The position numbers and the translations under genes are program-made. This document shows, piece after piece, positions 34,900 to 43,375 of a stretch of DNA of 64,000 nt. Within the stretch, counting starts at the first letter, position 1. Each line of letters starts with the position of its first letter. The notes beneath the pieces were generated by a model that was given only the letters and a program-made list of their open reading frames with translations, ran no database searches and was not told the origin of the DNA. Source of the stretch: Clostridiaceae bacterium (GTDB taxonomy: Bacteria; Bacillota; Clostridia; Lachnospirales; Lachnospiraceae); the NCBI GenBank assembly GCA_009911305.1, contig QXXC01000015.1, positions 1 to 64,000 of the forward strand, in the 5' to 3' direction.

Positions 34900-36282
34900 C
34901 TATCTGTGAATTGCAGCTTTTCGTCCCTCTCCCGACAGCTCCGGCCACAAAACGGCCAGCATGGTTCCAAAGCACGCCGCGCCGCCGATGAAGTTGGACA
35001 CCGGCTCTGCGATGAACACGCCGGCAGGCCCTAAGCCAAACAGGCTCGGCAGCAGGATCGTCAGGGGAACGACGATGATCACCTTCCTGAAAATGGAGAA
35101 AAAGATCGCGTGCTTTGATTTCCCCAGCCCCACAAAGACCGACTGTCCCGAAAACTGCAGGGACATCATAAAAAAACCGAAAAAATACATGCGCACAGCC
35201 GGCACGCCGGCGCGGATCAGCTCCGCGTCCTGGTTGAAAATCCGGATAAAGAATTCCGGAAGCCCGTGGATCAGGCTCCAGATCGCGGTTGTATAAAGGA
35301 TGGCAAACACGGAGGTAAATACAATCGCCCTCTTCACTCTCCCGTACTCCCCGGCCCCGTAATTGTAGCCCAGAACCGGCTGGGCGCTGTGCGTGATGCC
35401 CGTCACCGGAAGCGTAGCCACCTCCCGAAGCGAATTGATCACGGTCATGACCCCTACATACAGATCGCCTCCAAAGCGGTGCAGCGTGGCATTGCACATG
35501 ATTTGAACCGTGCAGTTCGTGATCGCCATCGTAAAGCCCGAAAGCCCCAGGGCCGCGATGGCGCGCACCCGCCCGGCGGAAAGCCTCATGCAGGAGCGCC
35601 GGAGCTTTAAGAGCGCCTTCTCCCCTGTCAGAAAACGAAGAATCCAAACCGCTGACAAAAGCTGGGACAGGATCGTGGCAAAGGCCGCCCCGCGCACCCC
35701 CATATGTAATACAAAGATAAAGATCGGATCCAGGATCATATTGGCCGCCGCCCCCAGAAAGACGGTCATCATGCCAATCCGCCCAAACCCCTGCGAATTG
35801 ATAAAGGAATTCATTCCCAGCCCGACCATCACGAACACGCTGCCCAGAAGATAGATGGTAATATATGCGTCCGCAAACGGATACGTCGCGTCGCTGGCGC
35901 CGAACAGATACAGCATCGGCCTGCGAAATGCCAGGCCAAAGGCCGTGAGCAGGACGCCGGAGCCCAGCAGCAGCGTAAAGGAATTCCCCATGATCGCCTC
36001 CGCCTCATCGACATTGCCCCGCCCCCGCTCAATCGAGCACAGCGGAGCGCCCCCCATTCCGAACAGGTTGGCAAAGGCAATCACCATGGTGATAATCGGA
36101 AGAGACAGGCCGATCCCCGTCAGGGAAAGCGTGGAATGCTCCGGTATCTTTCCGATGTAGATCCGGTCAACGATATTGTAAAGCACATTGATAAGCTGCG
36201 CAAACGTCATCGGAACAGCCAGATCCAAAATATTTTTAACAACACTTCCCTTTGAAAAATCATTCTTATCCGTCATTGCCAT
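34900..36282 (-). CDS. MATE family efflux transporter
   Basis: A 460-residue inner-membrane multidrug and toxin extrusion protein with about 12 hydrophobic segments arranged as two six-helix repeats. Family features include VVKNILDLAVPMTFAQLINVLY at the start, DRIYIGKIP near 40, GFGRIGMMTVFLGAAANMILDP near 165 and QPVLGYNYGAGEYGRVKRA near 285. It probably exports cationic compounds by Na+ or H+ antiport; the substrate is not readable. The start ATG has AGGGGACAG upstream. Its 3' end lies about 90 bases from the thrS promoter. Confidence 0.93.
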   Translation of the reverse strand: MAMTDKNDFSKGSVVKNILDLAVPMTFAQLINVLYNIVDRIYIGKIPEHSTLSLTGIGLSLPIITMVIAFANLFGMGGAPLCSIERGRGNVDEAEAIMGNSFTLLLGSGVLLTAFGLAFRRPMLYLFGASDATYPFADAYITIYLLGSVFVMVGLGMNSFINSQGFGRIGMMTVFLGAAANMILDPIFIFVLHMGVRGAAFATILSQLLSAVWILRFLTGEKALLKLRRSCMRLSAGRVRAIAALGLSGFTMAITNCTVQIMCNATLHRFGGDLYVGVMTVINSLREVATLPVTGITHSAQPVLGYNYGAGEYGRVKRAIVFTSVFAILYTTAIWSLIHGLPEFFIRIFNQDAELIRAGVPAVRMYFFGFFMMSLQFSGQSVFVGLGKSKHAIFFSIFRKVIIVVPLTILLPSLFGLGPAGVFIAEPVSNFIGGAACFGTMLAVLWPELSGEGRKAAIHR

Positions 36283-36610
36283 CTGTCCCCTGGAAAACAG
36301 GCTCTCTCCTTTCTTTCTTGATGCCGGATCGCGCTTGAATCATGCCCCGGCAGATTGCTGCCGAAAACGTCTGCATCGTTTCTCTGCAGTGTTTCCTGTA
36401 AATTATAGGCCATCCGGCTCAGAAATTCAATGCCTTTGCCCATATTGCTTGCACTGCTGCCCAAAAGCTGGTATGATTATCCAAAAATGGAGTATGTACA
36501 GGCAGAAAAAGGTGTCCCGGGCGGCGGCTTTGAGCAGGCTGTGTCCACGAAACAGGAGCGTGTCTGAAACACGCTCTGGTAAAGCATATACATACGGAAG
36601 GGAGTCCACA
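36283..36610. other. Divergent intergenic region with a copy of the dispersed palindrome
   Basis: No gene is supported in these 328 bases between the divergent MATE and 117-residue genes. The plus-strand frame that stays open across it has no start with a ribosome binding site. A compact palindromic copy of the dispersed motif, GGAGCGTGTCTGAAACACGC, lies at 36555-36579. Confidence 0.5.
36555..36579. repeat. Compact palindromic copy of the dispersed motif
   Basis: GAGCGTGT-CTGA-AACACGCTC: both arms of the repeat are abutted with almost no centre, as if the interior of the 160-bp element had been lost. Confidence 0.65.
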
Positions 36611-36964
36611 ATGGATGAAAAGCAGACACAAGCGACAACGGAAGCTCTGAGCAGCGAGGAATTCTGGAACCGGCTGGCCTCCTGCCAGGATCAGACATTT
36701 TATACGGAAAAAAAGCTGCCCTTTACCTACCAGATCCGGGGCGGGGAAATGTTTGTGGACCGGCGTTCCAAATCTATCACCAAAGCTACGATTCTAAAAG
36801 CGTATGAGCGCGTTCTGGAAGACCGCGAACACGTGATCCGCGGGCCGAAAAAGCTCAACTGCTTCGGCGCGCCCTATGTCTGGGCGGTTTTCCGGGAGCT
36901 GGGAGTCGTGACGCCGCAGAAGGCAGAAAGGCCGCAGACGCCGGAGGATGCGCCTCAGATGTAA
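36611..36964 (+). CDS. Conserved-looking protein of unknown function (117 aa)
   Basis: The 117-residue product starts MDEKQTQATTEALSSEEF at an ATG with GAAGGGAG eight bases upstream. Hydrophilic, no signal or membrane segment; the centre (TYQIRGGEMFVDRRSKSITKATILKAYER, residues 39-67) alternates basic and hydrophobic residues and could be a small DNA- or RNA-binding fold. A strong terminator follows 6 bases after the stop, so it is a single-gene unit. I do not recognise a family. Confidence 0.7.
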   Translation: MDEKQTQATTEALSSEEFWNRLASCQDQTFYTEKKLPFTYQIRGGEMFVDRRSKSITKATILKAYERVLEDREHVIRGPKKLNCFGAPYVWAVFRELGVVTPQKAERPQTPEDAPQM

Positions 36965-36970
36965 AAGAGA

Positions 36971-37007
36971 GGGTGTACAGCCGCCTGGACGGCTGTACAC
37001 CCTTTTT
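36971..37007 (+). terminator. Terminator of the 117-residue gene
   Basis: GGGTGTACAGCC pairs with GGCTGTACACCC, a perfect 12-bp stem, followed by five T residues. On the minus strand the stem lacks a T-run. Confidence 0.9.
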
Positions 37008-37032
37008 CACATGCTGCTCAATCCGCACGCCA

Positions 37033-38367
37033 TTAACGAAACAGCGCCGTCAGATTCTCCACCTCGGCGCGGGCCGTCTCTCTGGTTAGGGAGCTGAAAT
37101 CGTACAGGCAGTATCCGCTGACCTGTCCGGTGCTTCGCCCGGCCAGAACCTGCCGCCGCATGATATCCTGGTAGCGGAGCCATTCCGGCACTTCATTCCC
37201 GTCCGCAGCGTCGGTTCCGGTTTTATAGAGGGGCAGGCCGACATAGAGCGTCACATTTCCTTTTTTCTTCAGCGCAATCCAGTCGTTCAAACAGGTTTCA
37301 AACGCATAGGCCGCCGGCTCGCCGTTTACCTTGGCCTCAAAGCCCCAGTAAATCTGCGGCATAATATAATCCACATACCCCGGCTGTGACATCCACGTGT
37401 CGATGTCCACAAACAGCCTGGTTTCAAGGCGCAGATGCTTTAAATGCCCTTCCGGGCTGACCCCGAACACAGCCTGGGGCCGGTACTGTCTGACGGTCTG
37501 ATATACGCCCCGGATAAGCTGGTTAATATTATTTTTCCGCCAGGCTGCGATGCTCTCCTGAGAGCCGGATGAGAGATATTCCGGCTTATCGAACCACAGC
37601 GCCTCATTCCCGTCGTCGATATTGGGGTAAAAATAATCGTCAAAATGAACCCCGTCCACCTCATAGCGCTCCACCACCTCCCGGACGCCGTCAATGATGC
37701 GCTGGCGTACCTCCGGAATGGCCGGATTATAATAGAGCTCGCCCTCATGAGTGAGAACCCAGCGGTCATTCGACGCGTCCTGATCGCCGGCCCAGACGAT
37801 CGCCGGATTTGAGGCGCACAGATCGCTGTAGCGGTTTAAATAGCCTGTGATGCGGAACGGATTGATCCAGGCGTGAACCTGTAAGCCCCTGGCATGGGCG
37901 GACGAAAGGACATACGCAAAGGGATCGTATCCGGGATCCACACCCTGTTTTCCGGACGCAAATTTAGACCATGGGAAATAAGCGGACGGATACATCGCGT
38001 CCCCGTCCGGCCGTATCTGGACAAAAACCGCATTGATCCCCTTCGATACACAGAGATCCATGGAAGCATCCACCGCTTTGCGAAAGGATGCCTGATCCTT
38101 TGGCCAGCGGTTCCAGTCCAGGTATGAGATCCACACGCCGCGCAGCTCCCCCTGCGCGGCCGGGACGGCGGAAGCGGCCTTTACAATCACCTCGTCCCCG
38201 TCTGATGAAACGCCGGCGCCGGGCTGCGCGGCGAGGGAAATGTCCTCTGCCGGCCCCGCAAACGCGCGCGAAGACGCCATGGCCGACACGCTCAGTCCCA
38301 GTCCCAGAAACAGCGCCAGAGCGTGTCGGAAGCATGCGCGCGTTTTCATTGTTTTATGGTTTTTCAT
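37033..38367 (-). CDS. Secreted GHL10 family glycoside hydrolase-like protein
   Basis: A 444-residue exported protein. The N-terminus has a basic start, a hydrophobic stretch (ALALFLGLGLSVSAMA) and a likely signal peptidase site near SRAFA. The GHL10 (YngK-like, DUF187) domain follows, with LRGVWISYLDWNRWP near residue 75, NAVFVQIRPDGDAMYPS near 112, HAWINPFR near 165 and DGVHFDDYFYP near 245. The family is predicted to cleave polysaccharides or peptidoglycan-linked glycans. The ATG at 38367 is chosen because it begins a proper signal peptide. Codons of the signal h-region (CFRHALAL) overlap a copy of the dispersed GAGCGTGTCGGAA motif. Confidence 0.88.
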   Translation of the reverse strand: MKNHKTMKTRACFRHALALFLGLGLSVSAMASSRAFAGPAEDISLAAQPGAGVSSDGDEVIVKAASAVPAAQGELRGVWISYLDWNRWPKDQASFRKAVDASMDLCVSKGINAVFVQIRPDGDAMYPSAYFPWSKFASGKQGVDPGYDPFAYVLSSAHARGLQVHAWINPFRITGYLNRYSDLCASNPAIVWAGDQDASNDRWVLTHEGELYYNPAIPEVRQRIIDGVREVVERYEVDGVHFDDYFYPNIDDGNEALWFDKPEYLSSGSQESIAAWRKNNINQLIRGVYQTVRQYRPQAVFGVSPEGHLKHLRLETRLFVDIDTWMSQPGYVDYIMPQIYWGFEAKVNGEPAAYAFETCLNDWIALKKKGNVTLYVGLPLYKTGTDAADGNEVPEWLRYQDIMRRQVLAGRSTGQVSGYCLYDFSSLTRETARAEVENLTALFR

Positions 38368-38691
38368 GATGAGTCGTCTTCCTTTCCTTTTATCATTCGC
38401 AGCAGAGACAGGCCCGGCCGGCAGCCCTTCTTTACGCTGCAGGACAGCGGCAGCCGGACGCATTGCATGAGCTTTACGCCATTTACGCCAAAGCAGGGGC
38501 AAAGCCGGAAATGGTTTCCTGTCCAAATGTATTTTACCAGAAATGGAAAGCGGAATCTTTACTTTTTTCTGTCGGTTTACGTTATCTTTTCATGTCCTGC
38601 CATACGGTTACGGTTCACACGCCTCGCATGGACCGGCTTGTGAACCGCAGCGCCATACTCCCGGATGTCTGGAATTCCGGGCAGAAAATCA
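38368..38691. other. Intergenic region upstream of tmRNA
   Basis: No supported gene in these 324 bases. A perfect 9-bp inverted repeat, CGGTTCACA (38611-38619) and TGTGAACCG (38639-38647), lies 45 bases upstream of the tmRNA -35 box and could be an operator or an independent hairpin. Confidence 0.45.
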
Positions 38692-38720
38692 TTGACAGCC
38701 GCCCTCTGTTGTGGTATCCT
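38692..38720 (+). promoter_or_regulatory. Promoter of ssrA
   Basis: TTGACA (38692-38697) and TATCCT (38715-38720), spacer 17. The start near 38727 leaves about 17 nt of 5' leader to be removed by RNase P. Confidence 0.8.
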
Positions 38721-38743
38721 AACAAAGGAAATCCCCAATTTAA

Positions 38744-39085
38744 GGGGCAGTACCGGTTTCGACAGGGATCATGAAGCTGGTGAAGCTATCCGCATGCGAT
38801 GCGTCAAATGGCAAAATTAAAATTAAACGCTAACGACAGAGAATTAGCATTTGCTGCTTAATTAAAGCAGTTGTCAGCCTTAGGGCACTCACACCTTAAG
38901 AATCTGGCATCGACTATGTGAGAAACGACGGCGGGGAGGTTCCGGACTGCCGGTCGTATCAGGAACTACTGAAACTCTGAGGATGTCTGCTTCCGCAGGG
39001 CAGAGGGAATGAAAAAGAACAGACTATGATAGTAGAAGAACAGGGAATTGGTTTTTGGACACGGGTTCGACTCCCGTCTGCTCCA
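38744..39085 (+). ncRNA. ssrA: Transfer-messenger RNA (tmRNA)
   Basis: The 5' end GGGGCAG pairs with CTGCTCC at the 3' end to form the tRNA-like acceptor stem, and the T-arm reads ACGGGTTCGACTCCCGT. The tag frame begins GCA AAA TTA AAA and gives AKLKLNANDRELAFAA then TAA, ending in the hydrophobic LAFAA degron expected for ClpXP-type proteolysis. Pseudoknot-rich spacer follows the tag. The discriminator A at 39085 is followed by TTT, so CCA is not encoded and must be added after processing. It rescues stalled ribosomes together with SmpB, which is not in this window. Confidence 0.96.
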
Positions 39086-39097
39086 TTTCTGCAGCAC

Positions 39098-39140
39098 AAA
39101 AAGCCTTGCATATCCGTCTCCGGTGAATGCAGGGCTTTTT
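39098..39140 (+). terminator. Terminator of ssrA
   Basis: AAAAAGCCTTGCAT pairs with ATGCAGGGCTTTTT around a loop; it ends in a T-run and also has an A-run on the 5' side, so it may work in both directions for ssrA and the convergent DUF5131 gene. Confidence 0.8.
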
Positions 39141-39167
39141 ATGTGCAGTAAAATCCATACCATATTT

Positions 39168-39911
39168 TCAAAAATGAAGCGATCCGCTTCTCTGACCATT
39201 TGTATTGATCCCCGCCTTACGCGCCTGGACTGCCTGCAGGCTTCTCGGAATGCGGTACAATCTCCCATCCTTCCGGAAATGGGCCCCGGTCTGTTTAAAG
39301 CAGAACGGGACATGGTATTCCCTGCACTGCTTCGCCGAATCCAGTATCCAGTCATAATCGCAGATTCTTGCCTCCGGCCCGGATTCCCCGCCGCAGATAA
39401 CGCCCTCGATCGTACCCGTCGCGAGATAGCGCCGGATGTCCACGCGCTCGAGCATCGGCTCATGGATCACCTCCCTGTGCCGGATGGGAAGACGCAGCAT
39501 CACCGGAAGGCGCTCATCCGCCTCTTTCTGATTTTCGCAGGTCGAACAGACCGTCACATTCTCATACCCGTCTCCCCAGTCATCCGGAAGGCCTGCCTCA
39601 AAACGCCCGATCCGCTTTGTGATGATATAAAACTTAAGATCCGGCCGGATACGGATCATCTCCCATGCCTCCTTCCTCCATTCATCCGCCTCCTCAATAA
39701 AAAAGTCGGACGTCATGCATGTATACACATACCCTGTCTCCTGAAGCTTATAGGAACCGCCGCGCGTTTTCTGTACCGGCAGCTTAAACGAAGCGGTCTT
39801 TGCCACGAGCGAACTGTCCCGGCCAAATTCCGCGTCCCGGCGGTACATATAACAATTCGCGCATCCTGCGCTGATTTTGCGGCAGCCATGCCACGGATTC
39901 CATGCCTCCAT
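39168..39911 (-). CDS. DUF5131 (phage Gp37/Gp68-like) family protein
   Basis: A 247-residue protein with the family's N-terminal cysteine cluster WNPWHGCRKISAGCANCYMYRR at residues 4-25, whose CxxxxxxxCxxC spacing recalls iron-sulfur cluster ligation, followed by TSDFFIEEADEWRKEAWE and FYIITKRIGRF near 72-105 and GGESGPEARICDYDW near 180. The family is found in phages and bacterial chromosomes; its role is unknown. The ATG at 39911 follows GGGAGG by seven bases; an ATG five codons upstream has no box. Convergent with tmRNA, whose 3' end is a common integration site, but no integrase is present. Confidence 0.85.
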   Translation of the reverse strand: MEAWNPWHGCRKISAGCANCYMYRRDAEFGRDSSLVAKTASFKLPVQKTRGGSYKLQETGYVYTCMTSDFFIEEADEWRKEAWEMIRIRPDLKFYIITKRIGRFEAGLPDDWGDGYENVTVCSTCENQKEADERLPVMLRLPIRHREVIHEPMLERVDIRRYLATGTIEGVICGGESGPEARICDYDWILDSAKQCREYHVPFCFKQTGAHFRKDGRLYRIPRSLQAVQARKAGINTNGQRSGSLHF

Positions 39912-40092
39912 CCCATTGCCTCCCATCCGTTGATTCGTTTATCCTGTTATCACGCTTATGCCCGTTCCGTTTTTACGGAGAGGGCGTGCAGATGGCGGGA
40001 ATGATATTTGGGACATTCTCTGATACCTGCACAGGAACAGTATACTGCATTTCCAGGGTATATTGCAATCTGTTATCGCATGAACCGGCGAT

Positions 40093-40989
40093 TCATCCCG
40101 CCTCTCCCCCCGCCACTCTCTCGCAGGCAAACCGGATAAACGAATCCATCACCCCTGAAACATACCTCTCTTTGGGCACAATAATCGCGATCTCCCACGG
40201 GAATTCCGGTTCCGTCAGCCGGATACGCCGGATGCTGTCTGAATGGAACCGCACCGCGATCGGCAGCGGCAGAATGCTGATCCCCTGATTCAGAGCCACC
40301 ATTTCCGCAAGGAAATCCCACTGGGAGCTCTGGCATGTAATCCGCGGCTCAAATCCCGCATCGCGGCAGCTCGACAGGATGCGGTCATGCAGCATATACG
40401 TATGATCCAGAATCATGAAGTCCTCATCGATCAGCTCCCGGAAGCGCACGGCCTCCCTCCCGGCCAGGCGGTGCGACTGATGGACGAGCAGAACGTTAAA
40501 GGACGAGGCAAACGGCGCCACATGATAACCGGGATAGGCAAACGGAAAGATAATCACCCCCAGATCCACGGAGCCATTGTCCACCCTCTCTTTCACCGTA
40601 TTCGCTCCGGCCTCCACGACGCGGATGCTGATATTGGGGTTCTGTTTTTGGAATTCATAGATAATGGACGGAAAATACGCGGTCAGGATGACCGGAGGGA
40701 TGCCGATGCGAAGCTCTCCCTGATGGCCCCTGATCCGGCTGTAAATCTGCTCCTCCTGCTTTCCAATCATATCCAGGAGATATCTGCCCTTTTCAACAAG
40801 CAGCACGCCGTGCTCCGTCAGCTTAAACTCATTGGAGGAACGGTCGATCAGGCTGGTTTCCAGCTCCTTTTCCAGGGCCATCACGGACTTGCTCAGGGTA
40901 GACTGGCACAAAAACAGCTCATTTGAGGCTCTCGTAAAATTTTCGTGCTCCGCAACCTTGATAAAATACGACAGATATTTCAGATTCAT
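40093..40989 (-). CDS. LysR-type transcriptional regulator
   Basis: A 298-residue DNA-binding regulator. The N-terminal winged helix-turn-helix reads MNLKYLSYFIKVAEHENFTR... LCQSTLSKSVMALEKEL, and the effector-binding domain begins near residue 90 (GELRIGIPPVIL). The ATG has AAGGAGG eight bases upstream. It is transcribed divergently from the MaoC-CoA transferase-GntP operon, with 363 bases between, the normal layout for a LysR factor that controls its neighbour in response to a pathway metabolite. Effector unknown; most likely the acid or CoA ester handled by the operon (inference). Confidence 0.92.
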   Translation of the reverse strand: MNLKYLSYFIKVAEHENFTRASNELFLCQSTLSKSVMALEKELETSLIDRSSNEFKLTEHGVLLVEKGRYLLDMIGKQEEQIYSRIRGHQGELRIGIPPVILTAYFPSIIYEFQKQNPNISIRVVEAGANTVKERVDNGSVDLGVIIFPFAYPGYHVAPFASSFNVLLVHQSHRLAGREAVRFRELIDEDFMILDHTYMLHDRILSSCRDAGFEPRITCQSSQWDFLAEMVALNQGISILPLPIAVRFHSDSIRRIRLTEPEFPWEIAIIVPKERYVSGVMDSFIRFACERVAGGEAG

Positions 40990-41352
40990 AAACGCGCCTC
41001 CTTATGCATGATGCCGCTGCCTGTACAGGATGATGCGGCCATCCCGTTTTCCGGGACGGTTCCCATTATACCCTATTTCCGGTCCGCCTGCAGGCATCCC
41101 CTCACGGCAAACCTGCCGCTCCCCTTGTTCTCTCCTGCTATTTTAATACATTCTGCGTTGAAATGCTTATGGTTCTTTTTCATGAAATGATGAATTTTAT
41201 CCATTATACAAACAAAAGGCCCTGTGATATATTACAAAAAAGGGACGGGGCAGCAGATAATTCTGATAATTTTTCACAAAAATGTCCCGCGCCCTGCCGC
41301 ATGGCCATGCGTGAATTGCAGCCGTTCAACAACCGCACAAAAAGGAGACGCT
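40990..41352. promoter_or_regulatory. Divergent regulatory region of the LysR cluster
   Basis: This 363-base gap between divergent genes should contain the LysR binding sites and both promoters. A direct repeat GATAATTCTGATAATT at about 41257-41272 and nearby TTTTTCACAAAAATG lie 80-95 bases before the MaoC start. I could not fix a clear -35/-10 pair. No gene seen. Confidence 0.45.
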
Positions 41353-41766
41353 ATGAAAAAAAGACTGGAGGCCGGACAGGTATGCACCTTTCAGAAAAAG
41401 GTATCGGACGAGGATGTGAGAAAATTTGCGGAAGTAACAGGGGATAAGAACCCGCTGCACTTGGACGACGGGTTTGCCAGCACAACCATGTTTAAGGAGC
41501 GGATTGCGCACGGCATGATCGGGGCCGGCATCATATCCGGCGGGCTGGCAATGCACATGCCGGGGCTTGGCACAACCTATCTGGAGCAGGATTTGAAATT
41601 CATGCGCCCGGTCCGGATCGGCGATGTCCTGACCGTAGAGCTTAAGGTTCTGGAAATTCTGCCAAAGACGAAATTTGACATTGCAAAAATTCGCACGACC
41701 TGCATGAATGAGCAGGGCGAGATCGTCATCAGCGGAACTGCAACCGTAATTCCGCCGGGCATGTAA
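41353..41766 (+). CDS. MaoC-like (R)-specific enoyl-CoA hydratase
   Basis: A 137-residue hot-dog fold protein. The catalytic motif of MaoC hydratases is present as GDKNPLHLDDGFASTTMFKERIAHGM at residues 32-57 (Asp and His of the D-x4-H pattern), followed by GLGTTYLEQDLKFMRPVRIGD near 75. It reversibly hydrates trans-2-enoyl-CoA to (R)-3-hydroxyacyl-CoA. ATG start with AAAGGAG seven bases upstream. First gene of a three-gene operon with a CoA-transferase 22 bases downstream. At this size it may act as a homodimer. Confidence 0.9.
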   Translation: MKKRLEAGQVCTFQKKVSDEDVRKFAEVTGDKNPLHLDDGFASTTMFKERIAHGMIGAGIISGGLAMHMPGLGTTYLEQDLKFMRPVRIGDVLTVELKVLEILPKTKFDIAKIRTTCMNEQGEIVISGTATVIPPGM

Positions 41767-41788
41767 CATACAGAAAAGGAGAACGAAT

Positions 41789-43375
41789 ATGGCAAAAATC
41801 ATAAACAGCGCCAAGGCCGCGCAGCTCATCCAGGACGGGGACGTTGTCGGCATTAACGGGTTTGCATTCGGTTTTGGATTTCCTGAATCGCTGGCAAAGT
41901 CTCTGGGCGAACGCTATCAGAAAGAGGGGCATCCAAAGAGCCTGACGCTCATGTTTGCATCCGGCTGCGGCGACGGCGGAAAGAGCGATTTCGGCCTGGA
42001 TCATTTCGCCCAGGAGGGGATGGTGGACAAAATCATCGCCGGCCACATCGGGCTGGCTAAGAAGCTGAGCGGCTTCATCAGTGAAAACAAGATCGCCGCC
42101 TGGAATTTCCCCCAGGGCGTCATCGCCCACCTGTTCCGGGAAATGGCGGGCGGAAAGGAAGGCATTGTCACGCATGTGGGCCTCGGCACCTTCGCGGATC
42201 CGCGGGTAGAGGGCGGCCGGATGAATCCTCTGGCCGACGAAAACCTGGTGGAGCTCGTCGAACTCGGGGGCAGGGAATGCCTGTATTATAAAGCAGCGCC
42301 CCTTACCGTGGCGCTCATCCGCGGGACGACGGCCGATGAAGCGGGCAACCTCACCGTAGATCAGGAGGGTGTGCTCTTAGAAACCCTGCACCTGGCGGCA
42401 GCGGCTAAGAGCGCAGGCGGCATTGTCATTGCACAGGCGGCGCATATTGCAAAAAGGGGGACGCTGGATCCGAGAAAGGTCGCAGTGCCCGGCATACTGG
42501 TCGATTATATCGTGCCAGCGCCCAGCGAAGAACACCGGATGAACGCAGGGACGGTCTGTAACCCCTCGTATACCGGGGAGGTGAAAATCCCGGCCGATCA
42601 GGTCATGCCCGCGCCGCTGGATCCGAGAAAGGTCATCGCCAAGCGCTGCGCCATGGAGCTTCGCCTGGGCATGACAGTCAACCTTGGCATCGGCGTGCCG
42701 GAGGGGATCGCCTCCGCTGCGCTTGAGGAAGGCATACATGACTGGATGACCATGACCGTCGAGGCCGGCGCGGTCGGCGGCATCCCGGCCTCCGGGTACG
42801 GCCTGGGCGCGGCCGCCAATGTGGAAGCCCTGGTCGGGCAGCCGAACCTGTTCGACATCTATGACGGCGGCGGCCTTGATATCGCCTTTCTCGGCCTCGC
42901 CCAGGCCGACGCCGCCGGAAATATCAATGTCAGCAAATTTAAAGGCCGCATGGTCGGCTGCGGCGGATTTGTAAATATTTCCCAGAATACGAAAAAAGTC
43001 GTGTTCTGCGGCGCGTTTACGGCCGGAAACAGCCGTATCACCGTTGATTCCAGAGGGGTACATATCATAGAGGACGGGCCGCACATAAAGTTTATCGAGC
43101 AGGTGGAGCAGATCACCTTCAGCGGGCGCTACGCAAAGTCGAGGGGACAGGAGGTCCTGTACGTGACAGAGCGCGCCGTTTTCCGGCTGGCTCCCGGCGG
43201 CCTGGAGCTGATTGAAATCGCTCCGCTGATCAATTTGGAAACGGATATCCTTGGGAAGATGGCGTTCTCTCCCCTCATTTCCAGGGACTTAAAGCTCATG
43301 GATCCCCGTATTTTTGAGGATCAGCCGATGGGGATCGCAGACTCCATGGGCAGAAAGGAGGCGCGCACATGTTAA
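41789..43375 (+). CDS. Acyl-CoA:carboxylate CoA-transferase (propionate CoA-transferase type)
   Basis: A 528-residue family I CoA-transferase with alpha and beta halves fused, as in propionate CoA-transferase and YdiF. The alpha half starts MAKIINSAKAAQLIQDGDVVGINGF; the beta half begins near residue 285 with KRCAMELRLGMTVNLGIGVPEGIA and contains the candidate catalytic glutamate in MTVEAGAVGGIP near residue 325. It would move CoA from acetyl-CoA or another donor to a short-chain acid. ATG preceded by AAAAGGAG. It overlaps the permease start by 7 bases, indicating translational coupling. Confidence 0.92.
   Translation: MAKIINSAKAAQLIQDGDVVGINGFAFGFGFPESLAKSLGERYQKEGHPKSLTLMFASGCGDGGKSDFGLDHFAQEGMVDKIIAGHIGLAKKLSGFISENKIAAWNFPQGVIAHLFREMAGGKEGIVTHVGLGTFADPRVEGGRMNPLADENLVELVELGGRECLYYKAAPLTVALIRGTTADEAGNLTVDQEGVLLETLHLAAAAKSAGGIVIAQAAHIAKRGTLDPRKVAVPGILVDYIVPAPSEEHRMNAGTVCNPSYTGEVKIPADQVMPAPLDPRKVIAKRCAMELRLGMTVNLGIGVPEGIASAALEEGIHDWMTMTVEAGAVGGIPASGYGLGAAANVEALVGQPNLFDIYDGGGLDIAFLGLAQADAAGNINVSKFKGRMVGCGGFVNISQNTKKVVFCGAFTAGNSRITVDSRGVHIIEDGPHIKFIEQVEQITFSGRYAKSRGQEVLYVTERAVFRLAPGGLELIEIAPLINLETDILGKMAFSPLISRDLKLMDPRIFEDQPMGIADSMGRKEARTC

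Noticed and set aside
36188..36610. Upstream part of a 258-codon ORF before the 117-residue protein
   Set aside because: It is antisense to the MATE gene start and crosses a repeat palindrome; the ATG at 36611 has the ribosome binding site.
39060..39085. Separate tRNA gene suggested by the GGGTTCGACTCCCG arm
   Set aside because: It is the tRNA-like 3' domain of tmRNA; no anticodon arm precedes it.
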